From an uncultured Pseudogracilibacillus sp. (lineage in GTDB: Bacteria; Bacillota; Bacilli; Bacillales; Amphibacillaceae), in the NCBI GenBank assembly GCA_937974845.1, contig CALJVC010000053.1, positions 1 to 64,000 of the forward strand: 64,000 bases of DNA, in the 5' to 3' direction. Positions 1-10,055 of the stretch are shown here, in pieces; positions within the stretch are counted from its first letter, which is position 1, and every line of letters starts with the position of its first letter. The position numbers were made by a program, and so were the translations under genes. The notes below the pieces were generated by a model, which saw only the letters and a program-made list of their open reading frames with translations, was not told the DNA's origin and did no database searches.

Positions 1-187
1 TTTTTTACTTTGCAAAATGTGGAGGAGGAAGAAGGATTTTCAAGAAAACTATTCCAGTCCGAAAAGATTAGCAGATCTATCACTCTATTCCATCAGGCGA
101 CACTGATAGATAGCTTCTTCTAAACTGAATCGAAAAATTTCCGAAAGAAGTAGCAAATACTTCCTCTTGACAAGTTTGTAATGAGAT
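1..187. other. intergenic stretch downstream of topA
   Basis: No coding sequence could be recognised in this edge segment on either strand. A small inverted repeat (GAAGTA around a 5-base loop, near 145–161) followed on the minus strand by a T-rich stretch could be a weak terminator for topA. In B. subtilis the next gene would be trmFO, but its start is not visible here. Confidence 0.4.
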
Positions 188-2266
188 TTATGTTTGGGCT
201 TCTTCCTCATAATCGCATTGTGAACAGCGGACTTGAACCTTTTTCCGAGTACGCTTTTCAACTAAATACTCATTACATTTTGGACAATGACGGGCAATCG
301 GTTTATCCCAAGAAACAAAGTCACAATCAGGATACCTTTCGCATCCATAGAAGGTACGATTTCTTTTAGATTTCCGTTCTACAATTTCTCCTTCTTTACA
401 GGTAGGACAAGTAACGCCGATTTTTTTTAAGATTGGTTTCGCGTTTCGGCAATTAGGGAAATTAGAACAGGCGATAAACTTCCCATATCGTCCCATCTTA
501 TAAACCATTGGGTGACCACACTTTTCACAATCGATTCCAGCTGGCTCATCTTTAATTTCTACTTCTTTCATTTCTTCCTCTGCCCTTTCTAAACGAACAG
601 CAAAATCCTTGTAGAAATTATCGATGATAGTAATCCAACCGACTTTTCCCTCTTCAATCTTATCCAAGTCACTTTCCATCGATGCGGTAAAATCGACGCT
701 TGTGATTTCTGGAAAGTATTCAACTAATATATCGTTGACGATTTCTCCTAGTTCCGTCGGTACGAAACGGCGATTATCGAGGGCTACATAACCTCGTCTT
801 TGGATTGTATCGAGAGTCGGAGCGTAGGTAGATGGGCGACCAATTCCTTGCTTCTCCATCGTTCCAACTAAAGTTGCTTCAGTATAACGTGGAGGTGGTT
901 GGGTAAAGTGTTGGTTCGGCTTAATTTCCTTAGCTGGTACACGATCCTGCTCTATTAAATTCGGTAGATAGCTTTCTTTTTCTTTTTTACCGTGATCCGT
1001 ACCTTCTACATACACTTCCATGAAACCTTTAAATTTAATCTTTGAACCTGTTGCTCGGAATTCAACATCATTATTGTTTAGATGAACAGTCATCGTATCC
1101 ATCACTGCCGGTGCCATTTGACTCGCTAAAAAGCGCTCATAGATCAACTTGTAGAGACGATATTGGTCGTTCGTTAACTTATCTTTTATTTGAGAAGGTT
1201 CTAAATGAATGGAAGTCGGCCGAATCGCTTCGTGAGCATCCTGGGCTCCTTCTTGATTTTTTACCTTTCGCTGACCACCGACATATGCCTCTCCATATTT
1301 ATCAAGAATATATGCTTTTGTTTCTTCTATAGCTGTAGGGGAAACCCGGGTCGAATCCGTTCGCATATACGTGATTAAACCGGTAATACCGCCCGATGCC
1401 TGGCCTAAATCGATCCCCTCATATAGTTGCTGTGCAACCATCATCGTTTTTCTCGCTCGGAAGTTTAACTTACGAGCCGCTTCTTGCTGTAGGGTTGAGG
1501 TAATGAAGGGGCGAGCTGGATTGCGTCGACGTTCCCGTTTGTTTACCTTTTCTACAGTGAACTCCTTATCTTTCAATCGAGCGATCACTTGCTCGACATC
1601 TTCTTTCGTTTTCAAATCTTGCTTTTTACCTTCTATACCATAAAACTTCCCGGTAAACTCTTGCCCATCTTTTGCAAACTGGGCTTCGATAGACCAATAT
1701 TCTTCTGGTGTAAAGTTTTGAATTTCCTTTTCCCGGTCGATAATCATTTTTACAGCGACCGTTTGCACACGGCCAGCACTTAAACCTTTTTTCACTTTTT
1801 TCCATAAAAGCGGGCTAATATTATAACCAACAAGACGGTCTAACACTCGCCTCGCCTGTTGGGCATCTACCAAGTTGTAATCAATTTTCCGTGGTTTTTT
1901 AAAGGATTCCTTTACCGCATCCTCTGTAATCTCGTTAAATACGACGCGGCATTCCGAATCTAAGTCCATTTTTAAGGCCTGGGCTAGATGCCAAGCAATT
2001 GCTTCCCCTTCCCGGTCAGGGTCCGCTGCTAAGTAGATTTTTTTAGCTTTCTTCGCCTCTCGACGTAGTTCCTTTAAAATTTCCCCTTTACCACGAATGG
2101 TAATATACTTCAGTGCATAGTTATTCTCGACATCGACTCCCATCTGGCTTTTTGGTAAATCACGTACGTGTCCCATCGAGGCTTTAACCGTATACTTATT
2201 TCCTAAATACCGTTTTATTGTCTTTGCTTTAGCTGGCGATTCTACAATTACTAAATAATCCGACAT
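188..2266 (-). CDS. topA: DNA topoisomerase I
   Basis: Type IA topoisomerase that relaxes negatively supercoiled DNA by cutting and resealing one strand. The 692-residue protein has the family's usual length. The N-terminal TOPRIM domain has the catalytic Glu in VESP near residue 9 and the acidic motif [13 protein letters not shown] at 82–94. The nicking Tyr lies in [10 protein letters not shown] near residue 300. The last 110 residues hold three Cys4 zinc-ribbon repeats, the last ending [12 protein letters not shown]. The start is set by a strong GGAGGA six bases upstream of ATG. A near-consensus sigma-A promoter lies about 80 bases further upstream, so topA can be transcribed apart from dprA. 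Confidence 0.97.
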   Translation of the reverse strand: MSDYLVIVESPAKAKTIKRYLGNKYTVKASMGHVRDLPKSQMGVDVENNYALKYITIRGKGEILKELRREAKKAKKIYLAADPDREGEAIAWHLAQALKMDLDSECRVVFNEITEDAVKESFKKPRKIDYNLVDAQQARRVLDRLVGYNISPLLWKKVKKGLSAGRVQTVAVKMIIDREKEIQNFTPEEYWSIEAQFAKDGQEFTGKFYGIEGKKQDLKTKEDVEQVIARLKDKEFTVEKVNKRERRRNPARPFITSTLQQEAARKLNFRARKTMMVAQQLYEGIDLGQASGGITGLITYMRTDSTRVSPTAIEETKAYILDKYGEAYVGGQRKVKNQEGAQDAHEAIRPTSIHLEPSQIKDKLTNDQYRLYKLIYERFLASQMAPAVMDTMTVHLNNNDVEFRATGSKIKFKGFMEVYVEGTDHGKKEKESYLPNLIEQDRVPAKEIKPNQHFTQPPPRYTEATLVGTMEKQGIGRPSTYAPTLDTIQRRGYVALDNRRFVPTELGEIVNDILVEYFPEITSVDFTASMESDLDKIEEGKVGWITIIDNFYKDFAVRLERAEEEMKEVEIKDEPAGIDCEKCGHPMVYKMGRYGKFIACSNFPNCRNAKPILKKIGVTCPTCKEGEIVERKSKRNRTFYGCERYPDCDFVSWDKPIARHCPKCNEYLVEKRTRKKVQVRCSQCDYEEEAQT

Positions 2267-2347
2267 GTATGTTCCTCCTATATATTGAGGTAAGTATAGT
2301 TATTTTTATGTGTGGATGTGTTAAATTGATAAAATAAATCTTCACTT

Positions 2348-2376
2348 ATAGTAAGAAGATATAACGACTTTGTCAA
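2348..2376 (-). promoter_or_regulatory. sigma-A promoter of topA
   Basis: On the minus strand TTGACA is followed after exactly 17 bases by TACTAT. This is almost a perfect vegetative promoter, about 80 bases upstream of the topA start codon and after the dprA stop. Confidence 0.75.
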
Positions 2377-2407
2377 ATATAGCGAATAAAAATAATGAAA
2401 AAAGTTG

Positions 2408-3298
2408 TTAAAAACTTGAAAAGCTAAAAAGATCCTTATCCTCAAGAATATCTGATGCGTCCATGACCAGCTTAGCTCCCTCTTGGATCATTCGGTGACA
2501 GCCCCTTGCCTTTGAATGCAATATAGAGCCTGGTACCGCATATACTTCTCTTCCTTGTTCTAAAGCAAAATCTACAGTAATATTTGTTCCACTTTTTTCT
2601 TCAGCTTCTATCACTAACGTCGCCTTTGTTAAACCACTTATTATTCGGTTTCTTTCTGGGAAATGAAATTTACGTGGGCGACGGTATGGAGGATATTCTG
2701 AAATAACTAAACCACATTTTACAATGCTTTCAAATAATTTTCTATGACTTTGGGGATAAAGGTGATAAAAACCACTTCCTAATACGGCTATTGTAGCTCC
2801 ATCGTACCGCAATGTAAGTTCATGAGCCAGTCGGTCGATACCATAGGCTAAGCCACTGACAACCATCCACCCTTCCTTAATTAATGGTGTTGCAATATAT
2901 TCTAACTTTTTTGGCCCTTCCTGGGATGGACGGCGGCTACCAATAATACTAATAGAGGGGGTCTTTTTTAATAATTGACGGTTCCCAAGACAATATAATA
3001 CAAAAGGCGGATCAGGGATTTTTTTCAACAATGGGGGATATAAAGAATCAAAAATCGTCACTGTTGCTATATTTTTCAATTGTGCTTCAAAGCGGGATTG
3101 CTCGTGTACATCATGTAATTCATGATAGAGACGTTTCGCACGTTCGAGAGGAATTTGTAGAGTTTGATGAAGGGCTTGAGGAGAAAGGTTGAAGAAACTT
3201 TCTAAACTTTCATCTTGACGAAGCATACGACGTAATAGGCCCCGGGTCATACTTGGCAAATGGTGCAAACGGAGTAAGCGGTTTCTTTTTAGGTCCAA
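2408..3298 (-). CDS. dprA: DNA-processing protein DprA (Smf)
   Basis: DprA binds incoming single-stranded DNA and loads RecA during natural transformation. The protein has an N-terminal helical SAM-like region (about residues 1–75) and then the extended Rossmann fold. This contains IIGSRRPSQEGPKKL, VVSGLAYGIDRLAH, AVLGSGFYHLYP and FPERNRIISGL, ending in the SGTNITVDFALEQGREV segment. I place the start at a TTG codon six bases after GGAGGA, giving 296 residues, close to B. subtilis DprA. The longer reading frame with an ATG at 3385 overlaps sucD and runs through its terminator hairpin. No C-terminal winged-helix domain is visible. Confidence 0.93.
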   Translation of the reverse strand: MDLKRNRLLRLHHLPSMTRGLLRRMLRQDESLESFFNLSPQALHQTLQIPLERAKRLYHELHDVHEQSRFEAQLKNIATVTIFDSLYPPLLKKIPDPPFVLYCLGNRQLLKKTPSISIIGSRRPSQEGPKKLEYIATPLIKEGWMVVSGLAYGIDRLAHELTLRYDGATIAVLGSGFYHLYPQSHRKLFESIVKCGLVISEYPPYRRPRKFHFPERNRIISGLTKATLVIEAEEKSGTNITVDFALEQGREVYAVPGSILHSKARGCHRMIQEGAKLVMDASDILEDKDLFSFSSF

Positions 3299-3323
3299 AA
3301 CATTTCCTCCTTTATTGAAGAAA

Positions 3324-3352
3324 GGAAGAGGCGACCGGTAGTCGCTTCTTCC
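3324..3352 (-). terminator. terminator of sucCD
   Basis: A 12-base stem with one mismatch (GGAAGAAGCGAC pairing with GTCGCCTCTTCC) directly follows the sucD stop on the minus strand and is followed by TTTCTTC. It separates sucCD from dprA. Confidence 0.65.
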
Positions 3353-3362
3353 TCTATCATCA

Positions 3363-4265
3363 TTAGTGAGTTTTACACTTTTCATCTAAACCATTTTCTT
3401 TAAGGAGCTCAATCATTGTGCTACCCATCTCTGCTGGAGAGTCTGCTACTTTGATGCCACACTCACGCATGACACGTTTTTTCGCTTCTGCCGTACCTTC
3501 TCCACCAGAAATAATTGCTCCTGCGTGACCCATACGTTTTCCTGGAGGTGCAGTAGCTCCTCCGATGAAGCCGGCTACTGGTTTGTCCATATGTTCTTTA
3601 ATCCATTGGGCAGCCTCTTCTTCTGCCGTACCTCCGATTTCTCCAATCATCATAACGGCATACGTTTCAGGGTCTTCATTGAAGGCTTTTAAAGCGTCAA
3701 TAAAGGATGTCCCATTAATTGGGTCTCCACCGATTCCAATGGCCGTTGTTTGACCATAGCCAGCCTGGGATAGTTGATGAACAGCTTCATAAGTTAAAGT
3801 TCCAGAGCGAGAAACGACGCCAATGTGACCTTTTTTATGGATGTATCCAGGCATAATACCGATCTTCGTTTCTTCTGCTGAAATAATTCCTGGGCAGTTC
3901 GGTCCTAAGAGACGAGTTTTCTTCCCTTCCATGTATTTCTTTACTTTAACCATATCGCCAATTGGGATATGTTCAGTAATACAAATTGTTAAATCTAATT
4001 CTGCATCCACTGCCTCCATAATTGCATCAGCAGCAAAAGGAGCAGGGACAAAGATAATCGATACGGTTGCTCCAGTCGCTTTCACCGCGTCTTCTACCGT
4101 ATTAAATACCGGTACACCTAATACTTCGGTTCCACCTCGTCCTGGAGTAACTCCTCCAACGATTTTTGTACCGTAGTCTAACATTTGTTTCGTATGGTCT
4201 AAACCGGCTGAACCAGTAATACCTTGAACAATTACTTTCGTATCTTCATTTACATAAATACTCAT
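3363..4265 (-). CDS. sucD: succinyl-CoA synthetase alpha subunit
   Basis: Alpha subunit of the TCA-cycle succinate–CoA ligase; it carries the phosphohistidine and binds CoA. The 300-residue frame has the CoA-binding Rossmann start [14 protein letters not shown] at 11–24, the GPNCPGII loop at 121–128, and the phosphorylated His at 247 in [15 protein letters not shown]. The start is chosen at the ATG preceded by AAAGGA; the upstream ATG at 4316 has no such site and would add 17 unrelated residues. The gene lies 58 bases after sucC and ends in a hairpin terminator. Confidence 0.97.
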   Translation of the reverse strand: MSIYVNEDTKVIVQGITGSAGLDHTKQMLDYGTKIVGGVTPGRGGTEVLGVPVFNTVEDAVKATGATVSIIFVPAPFAADAIMEAVDAELDLTICITEHIPIGDMVKVKKYMEGKKTRLLGPNCPGIISAEETKIGIMPGYIHKKGHIGVVSRSGTLTYEAVHQLSQAGYGQTTAIGIGGDPINGTSFIDALKAFNEDPETYAVMMIGEIGGTAEEEAAQWIKEHMDKPVAGFIGGATAPPGKRMGHAGAIISGGEGTAEAKKRVMRECGIKVADSPAEMGSTMIELLKENGLDEKCKTH

Positions 4266-4323
4266 TTTCGACGTCCTTTCAGCTATTCTTTCAAATTTTA
4301 ACTTTCTTCTGGACAAAGGTTCA

Positions 4324-5487
4324 TTATTGGTTAACTAATTTAACAATTTTCTCTGCACCATCAGCCATAGAATCTGCTGCAACGATGTTTAATCCAGACT
4401 CCTCTAACATCTTCTTACCTAACTCAACGTTCGTACCCTCTAAACGAACAACTAAAGGAATTTCTAAGCCTAGTTGCTTCGTTGCTTCGATAATACCCGC
4501 AGCAATGTTGTCGCACTTCATAATTCCTCCGAAGACGTTAACTAAAATTCCTTCAACAGCATCGTCAGAAAGGATAATTTTGAAGGCTTCTGCTACTCTT
4601 TCAGCTGTTGCATCTCCACCAACGTCTAAGAAGTTTGCAGGGTTTCCGCCGTGGAACTTAATAATATCCATTGTCGCCATGGCTAGTCCTGCTCCGTTAA
4701 CCATACATCCGATGTTACCATCTAACTGGATGTAACTTAAATCGTGCTTAGAAGCTTCAATTTCATTTGGATCCTCTTCATCTAAGTCACGTAATTCCAT
4801 AATGTGTGGTTGACGATATAGGGCGTTCTCGTCAAAGTTAATCTTAGCGTCAAGGGCTACTACTTCGTTTTCCTTCGTTGTAACTAGTGGGTTAATTTCT
4901 GCAACCATACAGTCGTTTTCAACGAAAGCCTTATATAAATTTAATAATAGTTTGGCAACTTTATTCACTAATTCTTTTGGGAAGTTTAAGTTGAAAGCTA
5001 AACGACGTGCTTGGAATCCAGTTAATCCTACCGTTGGATCAACGACTTCCTTAAAAATTTTCTCTGGTGATTCAGCGGCTACTTCTTCAATCTCCATACC
5101 GCCTTCCTCTGAACCCATAAGTACAATACGGGAAGTATTACGGTCGAGTACAAGGCCGATATAGTATTCTTTATCGATATTGGAACCTTCTTCGATTAAG
5201 AGACGTTTAACTTCTTTACCTTCTGGTCCAGTTTGTGGAGTAACGAGTACTTTACCTAAGATCTCATCGGCATACTTTTCTACTTCTTCTAAGTTTTTAG
5301 CAATCTTTACACCGCCGGCCTTACCTCTACCTCCGGCATGGATTTGTGCTTTGACAACCGTGACCTCGCTATCGAGCTTTTTAGCATTTTCGACAGCTTC
5401 TTCAACAGAATACGCAACGTATCCTCTAGGAACATTGACACCGTACTCTCTTAACAGATCTTTACTTTGATACTCATGAATGTTCAT
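4324..5487 (-). CDS. sucC: succinyl-CoA synthetase beta subunit
   Basis: Beta subunit of succinate–CoA ligase, carrying the ATP-grasp nucleotide site; it makes succinate plus ATP or GTP from succinyl-CoA in the TCA cycle. The 387-residue frame begins [17 protein letters not shown], has the ATP-grasp segment [16 protein letters not shown] near 46–61, [18 protein letters not shown] in the middle and [11 protein letters not shown] in the C-terminal half. All are typical of the family. GGAGGA precedes the ATG by seven bases. It is the first gene of a two-gene operon with sucD. Confidence 0.97.
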   Translation of the reverse strand: MNIHEYQSKDLLREYGVNVPRGYVAYSVEEAVENAKKLDSEVTVVKAQIHAGGRGKAGGVKIAKNLEEVEKYADEILGKVLVTPQTGPEGKEVKRLLIEEGSNIDKEYYIGLVLDRNTSRIVLMGSEEGGMEIEEVAAESPEKIFKEVVDPTVGLTGFQARRLAFNLNFPKELVNKVAKLLLNLYKAFVENDCMVAEINPLVTTKENEVVALDAKINFDENALYRQPHIMELRDLDEEDPNEIEASKHDLSYIQLDGNIGCMVNGAGLAMATMDIIKFHGGNPANFLDVGGDATAERVAEAFKIILSDDAVEGILVNVFGGIMKCDNIAAGIIEATKQLGLEIPLVVRLEGTNVELGKKMLEESGLNIVAADSMADGAEKIVKLVNQ

Positions 5488-5523
5488 CCCTAATCCTCCA
5501 TTTAAAAAATTGAATACACTATT

Positions 5524-5552
5524 ATTGTAATAAAAAGTACATGATTACACAA
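5524..5552 (-). promoter_or_regulatory. sigma-A promoter of sucCD
   Basis: On the minus strand TTGTGT and TACAAT are separated by 17 bases, about 40 bases upstream of sucC. It lies in the 99-base gap after ylqH. Confidence 0.55.
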
Positions 5553-5586
5553 AGAATAAGATATATGAATATGCGCCGATAATCAA

Positions 5587-5859
5587 TTATAATGTTTTAT
5601 GGCGCTGGTCGAGCCGATAAATAAAGGCAAACACCTCAGCAACTGCCTCGTAGAGCTCCTCTGGAATCGTCTCGTTAATATTCAATGTACTTAGCAGCTC
5701 AACAAGACTTGGATCTTCTACGATAGGTACATCATAGGCCTCTGCTTTTTCAATAATATTTTCAGCTATTTTTCCCTTTCCTAAGGCAGTAACCCTTGGT
5801 GGTTCGTTCGCCTGTTGGTCGTAGGTTAGGGCAGCTGCTTGCTTTCGCTTATCCTTCAT
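5587..5859 (-). CDS. ylqH: FlhB C-terminal-like protein YlqH
   Basis: A 90-residue protein matching the cytosolic C-terminal domain of the flagellar export switch FlhB/YscU. The match is in VTALGKGKIAENIIEKAEAY, VPIVEDPSLVELL, and IPEELYEAVAEVFAFIY. In full-length FlhB a conserved Asn-Pro-Thr-His site self-cleaves. Here the corresponding place reads NEPP, so cleavage is not expected. The membrane half of FlhB is absent. The start codon overlaps the ylqG stop as ATGA, so the two are translationally coupled. The same pair sits between rnhB and sucC in B. subtilis; its function is unknown to me. Confidence 0.88.
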   Translation of the reverse strand: MKDKRKQAAALTYDQQANEPPRVTALGKGKIAENIIEKAEAYDVPIVEDPSLVELLSTLNINETIPEELYEAVAEVFAFIYRLDQRHKTL

Positions 5860-7640
5860 ATCCTTATATCAAACCCTTCCTGCCTTTGCGTCGCGATAGG
5901 ACGCTTCGGTTTATCGTTCATAAACCCCTTATCTTCATCCTCTATAGGTTTAAAACGCAAATTGGATAGATGGTAATCAAGGGACTCTAGTCCATCGGCT
6001 AGAGCCTGTTTTAGTGGATCGACCGCCTTTTGTAGCTGTTGATCAAATTGATTATACACAGTTAAGGTGATCCGTCGCTTTTGCACTTGCATATCGATGA
6101 TCGTCTCTTTAATATGATGTAACTCAAGGAAAAATAATATCCGACAAAAAGAAGCATCGATCTGATCATCGTCTGTCTTTTTTCCTTCAAAGCGTAGGAA
6201 AAGGTCCCTTGGTAAGCCAATTCTTTCTCCCGGTAACTGAAGTTGGGCCTGAAGGATAGATTGCTCCTCTTTCGTCTGTAATTGGAGTCCATTTATATAA
6301 TGAACTAACTGTTGGACATTTTCAAGCGCAGCGCGCTCTTTATGCACTAAGTCCAAAAGTAGACCTTTGATTGTTTCCTGTAAAATCGGTATAGACGGTG
6401 GAAGGCCTTCTGCTTGAGAAGCTTGAGAACGAAGAATCGCTTCATTGGCTATCCCGAGACTGTGGCCTACTTGTTTAGCATGCAATAAAAAACGTTCAAC
6501 TAAGAATGCGGAGGCCCCTCTTTGTTTTGGTTCAACGTCTTGTAAAGACTCTAACAAGAGCATGTACGTATGATTGTTCGCTAAGCTATTTACAATCGCT
6601 CGCAAGGTCTGAAAGGCCTCTGCCGGCGCTCGAGACTGTACCGAAGATAGCTGTGCTTGCATTCGTTCAGGTAATAAAGGTAGTAAGTCTCTTGTCACCC
6701 TTTCTTGGAACTTAGCCATCTCTTCCGGAGGCAAGGTTGTTCGATCTATTAATTGAAATGCATGGACAAGATTAGTACTTACAGTCTTTACCGAAGGGTA
6801 GTTTTTCACTAACGCTAATATGCTCGAGCGGATCTCTGGTCTAGAAACCTGCTCCTGTAAAAGTTGAAAGATTTCTTTATTTGAAAGGGTAGGTTCTGAT
6901 GATGAACGAAGATTTGCCTGAAACAAGGCTTCCTGTTCGCCCTTTGGTAAAGAAAGGAGACGAAAAGCTTGAAGCATTTGTAAAAGGTGGCGCCCTTCCT
7001 GGGCCGGGAGTTCTATTGCCGTTGGAGAATGAAGTAAGCTTCGGATCCTCGATGCCAGTATTTCTCCTGAAGCTGTTTTCGGTAAACCTTCGATTTGACT
7101 TAAAGCTTTTTTTAACATCGGGGTGATCTGTGAAGAATCATAAGTAAGAAGAGCTCGCGCAACATTTTCCGATAGAGGAAGTCGTTGCTGAAGCATCATC
7201 TTAATAACTGCAGGTGCTTTTTCACTTTTACCAAGTTGTTGAAGTAGCTCTAACGCTTGAATTAATTCCGTACGATGAAAGGGTATCCTTTCTTTTAATA
7301 GCATGTCAACTAGAGCAACAGCCTGGTCCGTCGCACGGATTTGCATTTGCTGTAAAAGAGCCTGAATCGACGCTTCTTGAGCACCTTGGCGATGGATTCC
7401 CATCACCCTCAGATAAAACAAATGCTCTCCTTTTTGTTCTACTTGAAAAAGATATCGCTCCCCTACGGCTAAAGGTGTGTCAATTTGCGCTACAATTCTC
7501 TGTGCACCAATTTGTACCTCTGCTCGATTATTAGGGAAAATTTTATTTACTTTACCTAAGGCTACCTGACCATCGCGTAACTTCATGGTCACTTCGGTCG
7601 GTTGGCCTGTTCTTTCTAAAGGAATATTGGAAATTAACAC
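5856..7640 (-). CDS. ylqG: FliK-like/YlqG family protein of unknown function
   Basis: A 594-residue, Gln- and Leu-rich protein that starts at GTG after GGGGTGA. Residues 1–80 look like a compact beta-rich domain (GQVALGKVNKI, AEVQIGAQRIVAQI, VGERYLFQVEQKGEHLFYL). The middle is mostly helical. The C-terminal 130 residues (RILFFLELHHIKETIIDMQV onward) resemble the conserved end of flagellar hook-length control proteins. By position between rnhB and ylqH it corresponds to B. subtilis YlqG. No signal peptide or membrane segment is visible. The function is not known; coupling to an FlhB-like protein suggests a secretion-related origin. Confidence 0.8.
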   Translation of the reverse strand: MLISNIPLERTGQPTEVTMKLRDGQVALGKVNKIFPNNRAEVQIGAQRIVAQIDTPLAVGERYLFQVEQKGEHLFYLRVMGIHRQGAQEASIQALLQQMQIRATDQAVALVDMLLKERIPFHRTELIQALELLQQLGKSEKAPAVIKMMLQQRLPLSENVARALLTYDSSQITPMLKKALSQIEGLPKTASGEILASRIRSLLHSPTAIELPAQEGRHLLQMLQAFRLLSLPKGEQEALFQANLRSSSEPTLSNKEIFQLLQEQVSRPEIRSSILALVKNYPSVKTVSTNLVHAFQLIDRTTLPPEEMAKFQERVTRDLLPLLPERMQAQLSSVQSRAPAEAFQTLRAIVNSLANNHTYMLLLESLQDVEPKQRGASAFLVERFLLHAKQVGHSLGIANEAILRSQASQAEGLPPSIPILQETIKGLLLDLVHKERAALENVQQLVHYINGLQLQTKEEQSILQAQLQLPGERIGLPRDLFLRFEGKKTDDDQIDASFCRILFFLELHHIKETIIDMQVQKRRITLTVYNQFDQQLQKAVDPLKQALADGLESLDYHLSNLRFKPIEDEDKGFMNDKPKRPIATQRQEGFDIRI

Positions 7641-7664
7641 GATGTCACCCCTTTATAAGGACAA

Positions 7665-8438
7665 TTACTTCTTTACTGTCGCTTGTACTGGCGAAAAAGA
7701 GCGTCGATGTTCGGGTGTAGGACCATAGGTATGTAAAGCTTCGAGATGCTCCTTAGAACCATATCCCTTATTTTTAGCAAATTGATATGCAGGATAACGC
7801 TTATCTAGCTCTTCCATGATCCGATCTCTCGTTACTTTCGCTAGGATACTCGCCGCTGCAATAGCTAAGCTTTTTTGATCCCCTTTAACTATTGCGATTG
7901 TCTCAGTATTTTCAACCTTTACATCCTCTGCATCGATTAAAGTAATTTGTGGCCTATGGGGAAGTCCTTCGATAGCCTGGGACATAGCTAACTTCGTCGC
8001 CTCTAATATGTTTAAAGCGTCGATATCCTTCGCTTCGACGACTGCAATCCGATAGGCGATTGCTTCTTCAATAATTTGCTCATATAGAATCTCGCGCGTC
8101 TTTGCAGAGATTTTTTTTGAATCCGTTAAATCAAAAGCAGTAAAGCTAGTCGGTAATATCACCGCTGCTGCCACTACTGGCCCTGCTAACGGGCCTCTTC
8201 CCGCTTCGTCAACCCCGGCAATGTAATAAGTGGAATCCTTACGATAAGCATCATCAAAGGCCCGCAATTGGTTAAACCGTTCCTTCTTCGCTTCTTCTTC
8301 CCGTTTCTTTTTTTCATAGGAGCGAACTAATTGTTGTACGCCCTTTCGTTCATCGGTTTTAAGTTCTTCTATATCTTCGTCTTTTAGTTTGTCATCCTTC
8401 AACATTTGTCGCAGAATTGCGATCGATTTACTTTTCAC
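7665..8438 (-). CDS. rnhB: ribonuclease HII
   Basis: Removes RNA from RNA–DNA hybrids, including single ribonucleotides built into DNA. The 257-residue protein has a Lys/Glu-rich helical N-terminal extension (1–70) and then the catalytic core. The acidic pair lies in GVDEAGRGPLAGPVVAAAV at 76–94, with LIDAED, KGDQKSLAIAAASILAKVTRD and the C-terminal KGYGSKEHLEAL. The start is GTG, with GGGATGG upstream. It follows rbgA as in B. subtilis. Confidence 0.96.
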   Translation of the reverse strand: MKSKSIAILRQMLKDDKLKDEDIEELKTDERKGVQQLVRSYEKKKREEEAKKERFNQLRAFDDAYRKDSTYYIAGVDEAGRGPLAGPVVAAAVILPTSFTAFDLTDSKKISAKTREILYEQIIEEAIAYRIAVVEAKDIDALNILEATKLAMSQAIEGLPHRPQITLIDAEDVKVENTETIAIVKGDQKSLAIAAASILAKVTRDRIMEELDKRYPAYQFAKNKGYGSKEHLEALHTYGPTPEHRRSFSPVQATVKK

Positions 8439-8500
8439 TATCGTCCATCCCTCACTTATAGTATCGGTTCTCTTTTATATTTCTTAACCGTTCGATTTAC

Positions 8501-9331
8501 TTATTCTAATGAAATTCTCCCAAGCTTCCCGGTTCGGAAGTCTTGCAAGACGATAGTGGCAACCTTATCGAAGTTTATCTGGCCACCACTTTGTACGGCT
8601 CCTCGCATCCGACCAATTTCTTCAAAAATAAGCCACATATCCTCTCGTTCTTGAATAGGAAATCTTTCAAGAAAAGACGCTTCATAATGGGATAGAGCAT
8701 ACCGAATCAAATAAGCAGCAACGTCTTGTTCCGGTGTTACATCGTATTTAATCGACCCTACAGAGGCTAACTTAAGACCAACTTCTTCCGATTCAAACTT
8801 TGGCCACAAAACCCCAGGTGTATCTAAAAGTTCAAATTTACCACGTACTTTAATCCATTGTGGTGTTTTGGTAATTCCGGGACGGTCGCCGATTTTGGCG
8901 ATACGCTTCTTTGCTAAGCGATTAATTAAGGTTGATTTTCCAACATTCGGAATGCCGACAACCATAGCCCGAATCGGCCTTTCGTTTGCCCCTTTTTCTA
9001 TACGCCGGTTCTGGTTCGCTAAACCCTTTTGGTATACAAGCTCTACCAATCCTTGTATATCTTCCTTCTTATCGACATCTATAGCCATAGCCGTCATTCC
9101 ATCGGAGGCAAACTTTTTTAACCAGGCAGTGGTTCTTTTTTCATCCGCTAGATCCCGTTTCATTAACACGACTATTTTTTCTTTATCCTTTATCATTGTT
9201 TGTAATAAAGGATTCTGTGAACTTTGTGGGATTCTCGCATCGACCAATTCGACAACTATATCAACGAGACGTAAGTTCGCTTCGATTTCCCGCTTCGCCT
9301 TCGCCATATGACCTGGATACCATTGAATCAT
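8501..9331 (-). CDS. rbgA: ribosome biogenesis GTPase RbgA (YlqF)
   Basis: GTPase needed for late assembly of the 50S subunit. The circularly permuted motif order is visible: G4-like VLMKRDLAD comes before the P-loop GIPNVGKSTLINRL, followed by KTPQWIKV and the G3 motif LLDTPGVLWP. The C-terminal helical domain ends in DFRTGKLGRISLE. I start at the ATG of MIQWYPGHMAKAKRE (276 residues), which matches the family start and leaves 14 bases after the signal peptidase gene. The ATG at 9379 would overlap that gene. Confidence 0.95.
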   Translation of the reverse strand: MIQWYPGHMAKAKREIEANLRLVDIVVELVDARIPQSSQNPLLQTMIKDKEKIVVLMKRDLADEKRTTAWLKKFASDGMTAMAIDVDKKEDIQGLVELVYQKGLANQNRRIEKGANERPIRAMVVGIPNVGKSTLINRLAKKRIAKIGDRPGITKTPQWIKVRGKFELLDTPGVLWPKFESEEVGLKLASVGSIKYDVTPEQDVAAYLIRYALSHYEASFLERFPIQEREDMWLIFEEIGRMRGAVQSGGQINFDKVATIVLQDFRTGKLGRISLE

Positions 9332-9345
9332 AACATCACCAACTT

Positions 9346-9912
9346 TTATTTCACTATTTGCATTCGTTTTGGGGGCCAATATATAATGTTCGTTTTTCCG
9401 ACTACTTGATCTAAAGGAACAAGACCGACATCCTCATGACGACTATCGGTAGAGTTATGCCGATTATCTCCTAAGACAAAAATATAACCTTCTGGAATAG
9501 TTTGATGGTTCCCTTTTAAATTTTCTAAAGAAAAATCTGCCGTGTTAACATGATAAAACTCATGGCCTTCAGACACTTTTGGTAAAAAGGGTTGTTCTAC
9601 CGGTTCACCATCGATATATAAAACATCATCCTCTACTTTAACATGTTCTCCGGGTAAACCGATGACTCTTTTAATAAAGTCTTTCTGTTCTGAGGCGTGA
9701 AAGACAACGATATCAAAACGCTCAGGTTCTTTAAAATAATAGGTAAATTTATCAACAATCATCTGATCCTGAGAAAAGAGCGTCGGTTGCATCGAAGGTC
9801 CTTCTACGATAATTGGAGAAAACAAAAACTTACGGACGAGAAGTGCAAAAACTAGCGCTATAACTACAATTTTTATCCAGCTAAAAAAATCAGACTTCTT
9901 TTCTTCTGTCAT
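9346..9912 (-). CDS. sipT: type I signal peptidase
   Basis: Membrane-bound peptidase that removes signal peptides from exported proteins. One N-terminal membrane segment is seen (IVVIALVFALLVRKFLF, about 15–31), followed by the outside catalytic domain. The nucleophilic Ser is in VEGPSMQPTLF (Ser40) and the general-base Lys in FIKRVIGLPGE (Lys81). The family box FVLGDNRHNSTDSR is near the end. Length (188) and a single membrane anchor match the Gram-positive Sip type. GGGAGGGG precedes the ATG. The choice of sipT among the sip paralogues rests only on family likeness and place next to rbgA, so the symbol is tentative. Confidence 0.9.
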   Translation of the reverse strand: MTEEKKSDFFSWIKIVVIALVFALLVRKFLFSPIIVEGPSMQPTLFSQDQMIVDKFTYYFKEPERFDIVVFHASEQKDFIKRVIGLPGEHVKVEDDVLYIDGEPVEQPFLPKVSEGHEFYHVNTADFSLENLKGNHQTIPEGYIFVLGDNRHNSTDSRHEDVGLVPLDQVVGKTNIIYWPPKRMQIVK

Positions 9913-10002
9913 GTTGCCCCTCCCAACTCAAACTAAACCGAGATTCATATTTGAGAAAACATGACCTCATCAATAGTTTATCATTGTATTTCATTTAAAA
10001 AA

Positions 10003-10032
10003 AAGGAGCTCGCATGAAAGCAGAAGCTCCTT
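10003..10032 (-). terminator. terminator of rplS
   Basis: An 8-base stem AAGGAGCT/AGCTCCTT with a 14-base loop is followed on the minus strand by a run of eight T, just after the rplS stop. Confidence 0.75.
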
Positions 10033-10055
10033 CGTTTGGCAATTATTTAAGATCC

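Noticed and set aside
181..369. 62-residue plus-strand frame at the window start
   Set aside because: It is antisense to the conserved zinc-ribbon end of topA and has no family resemblance.
3298..3385. Longer dprA reading frame starting inside sucD
   Set aside because: It overlaps the sucD end and reads through the sucCD terminator; the TTG at 3298 has a strong ribosome site and gives the usual length.
8868..9311. 147-residue plus-strand frame opposite rbgA
   Set aside because: It mirrors the RbgA GTPase motifs; there is no ribosome site or family match.
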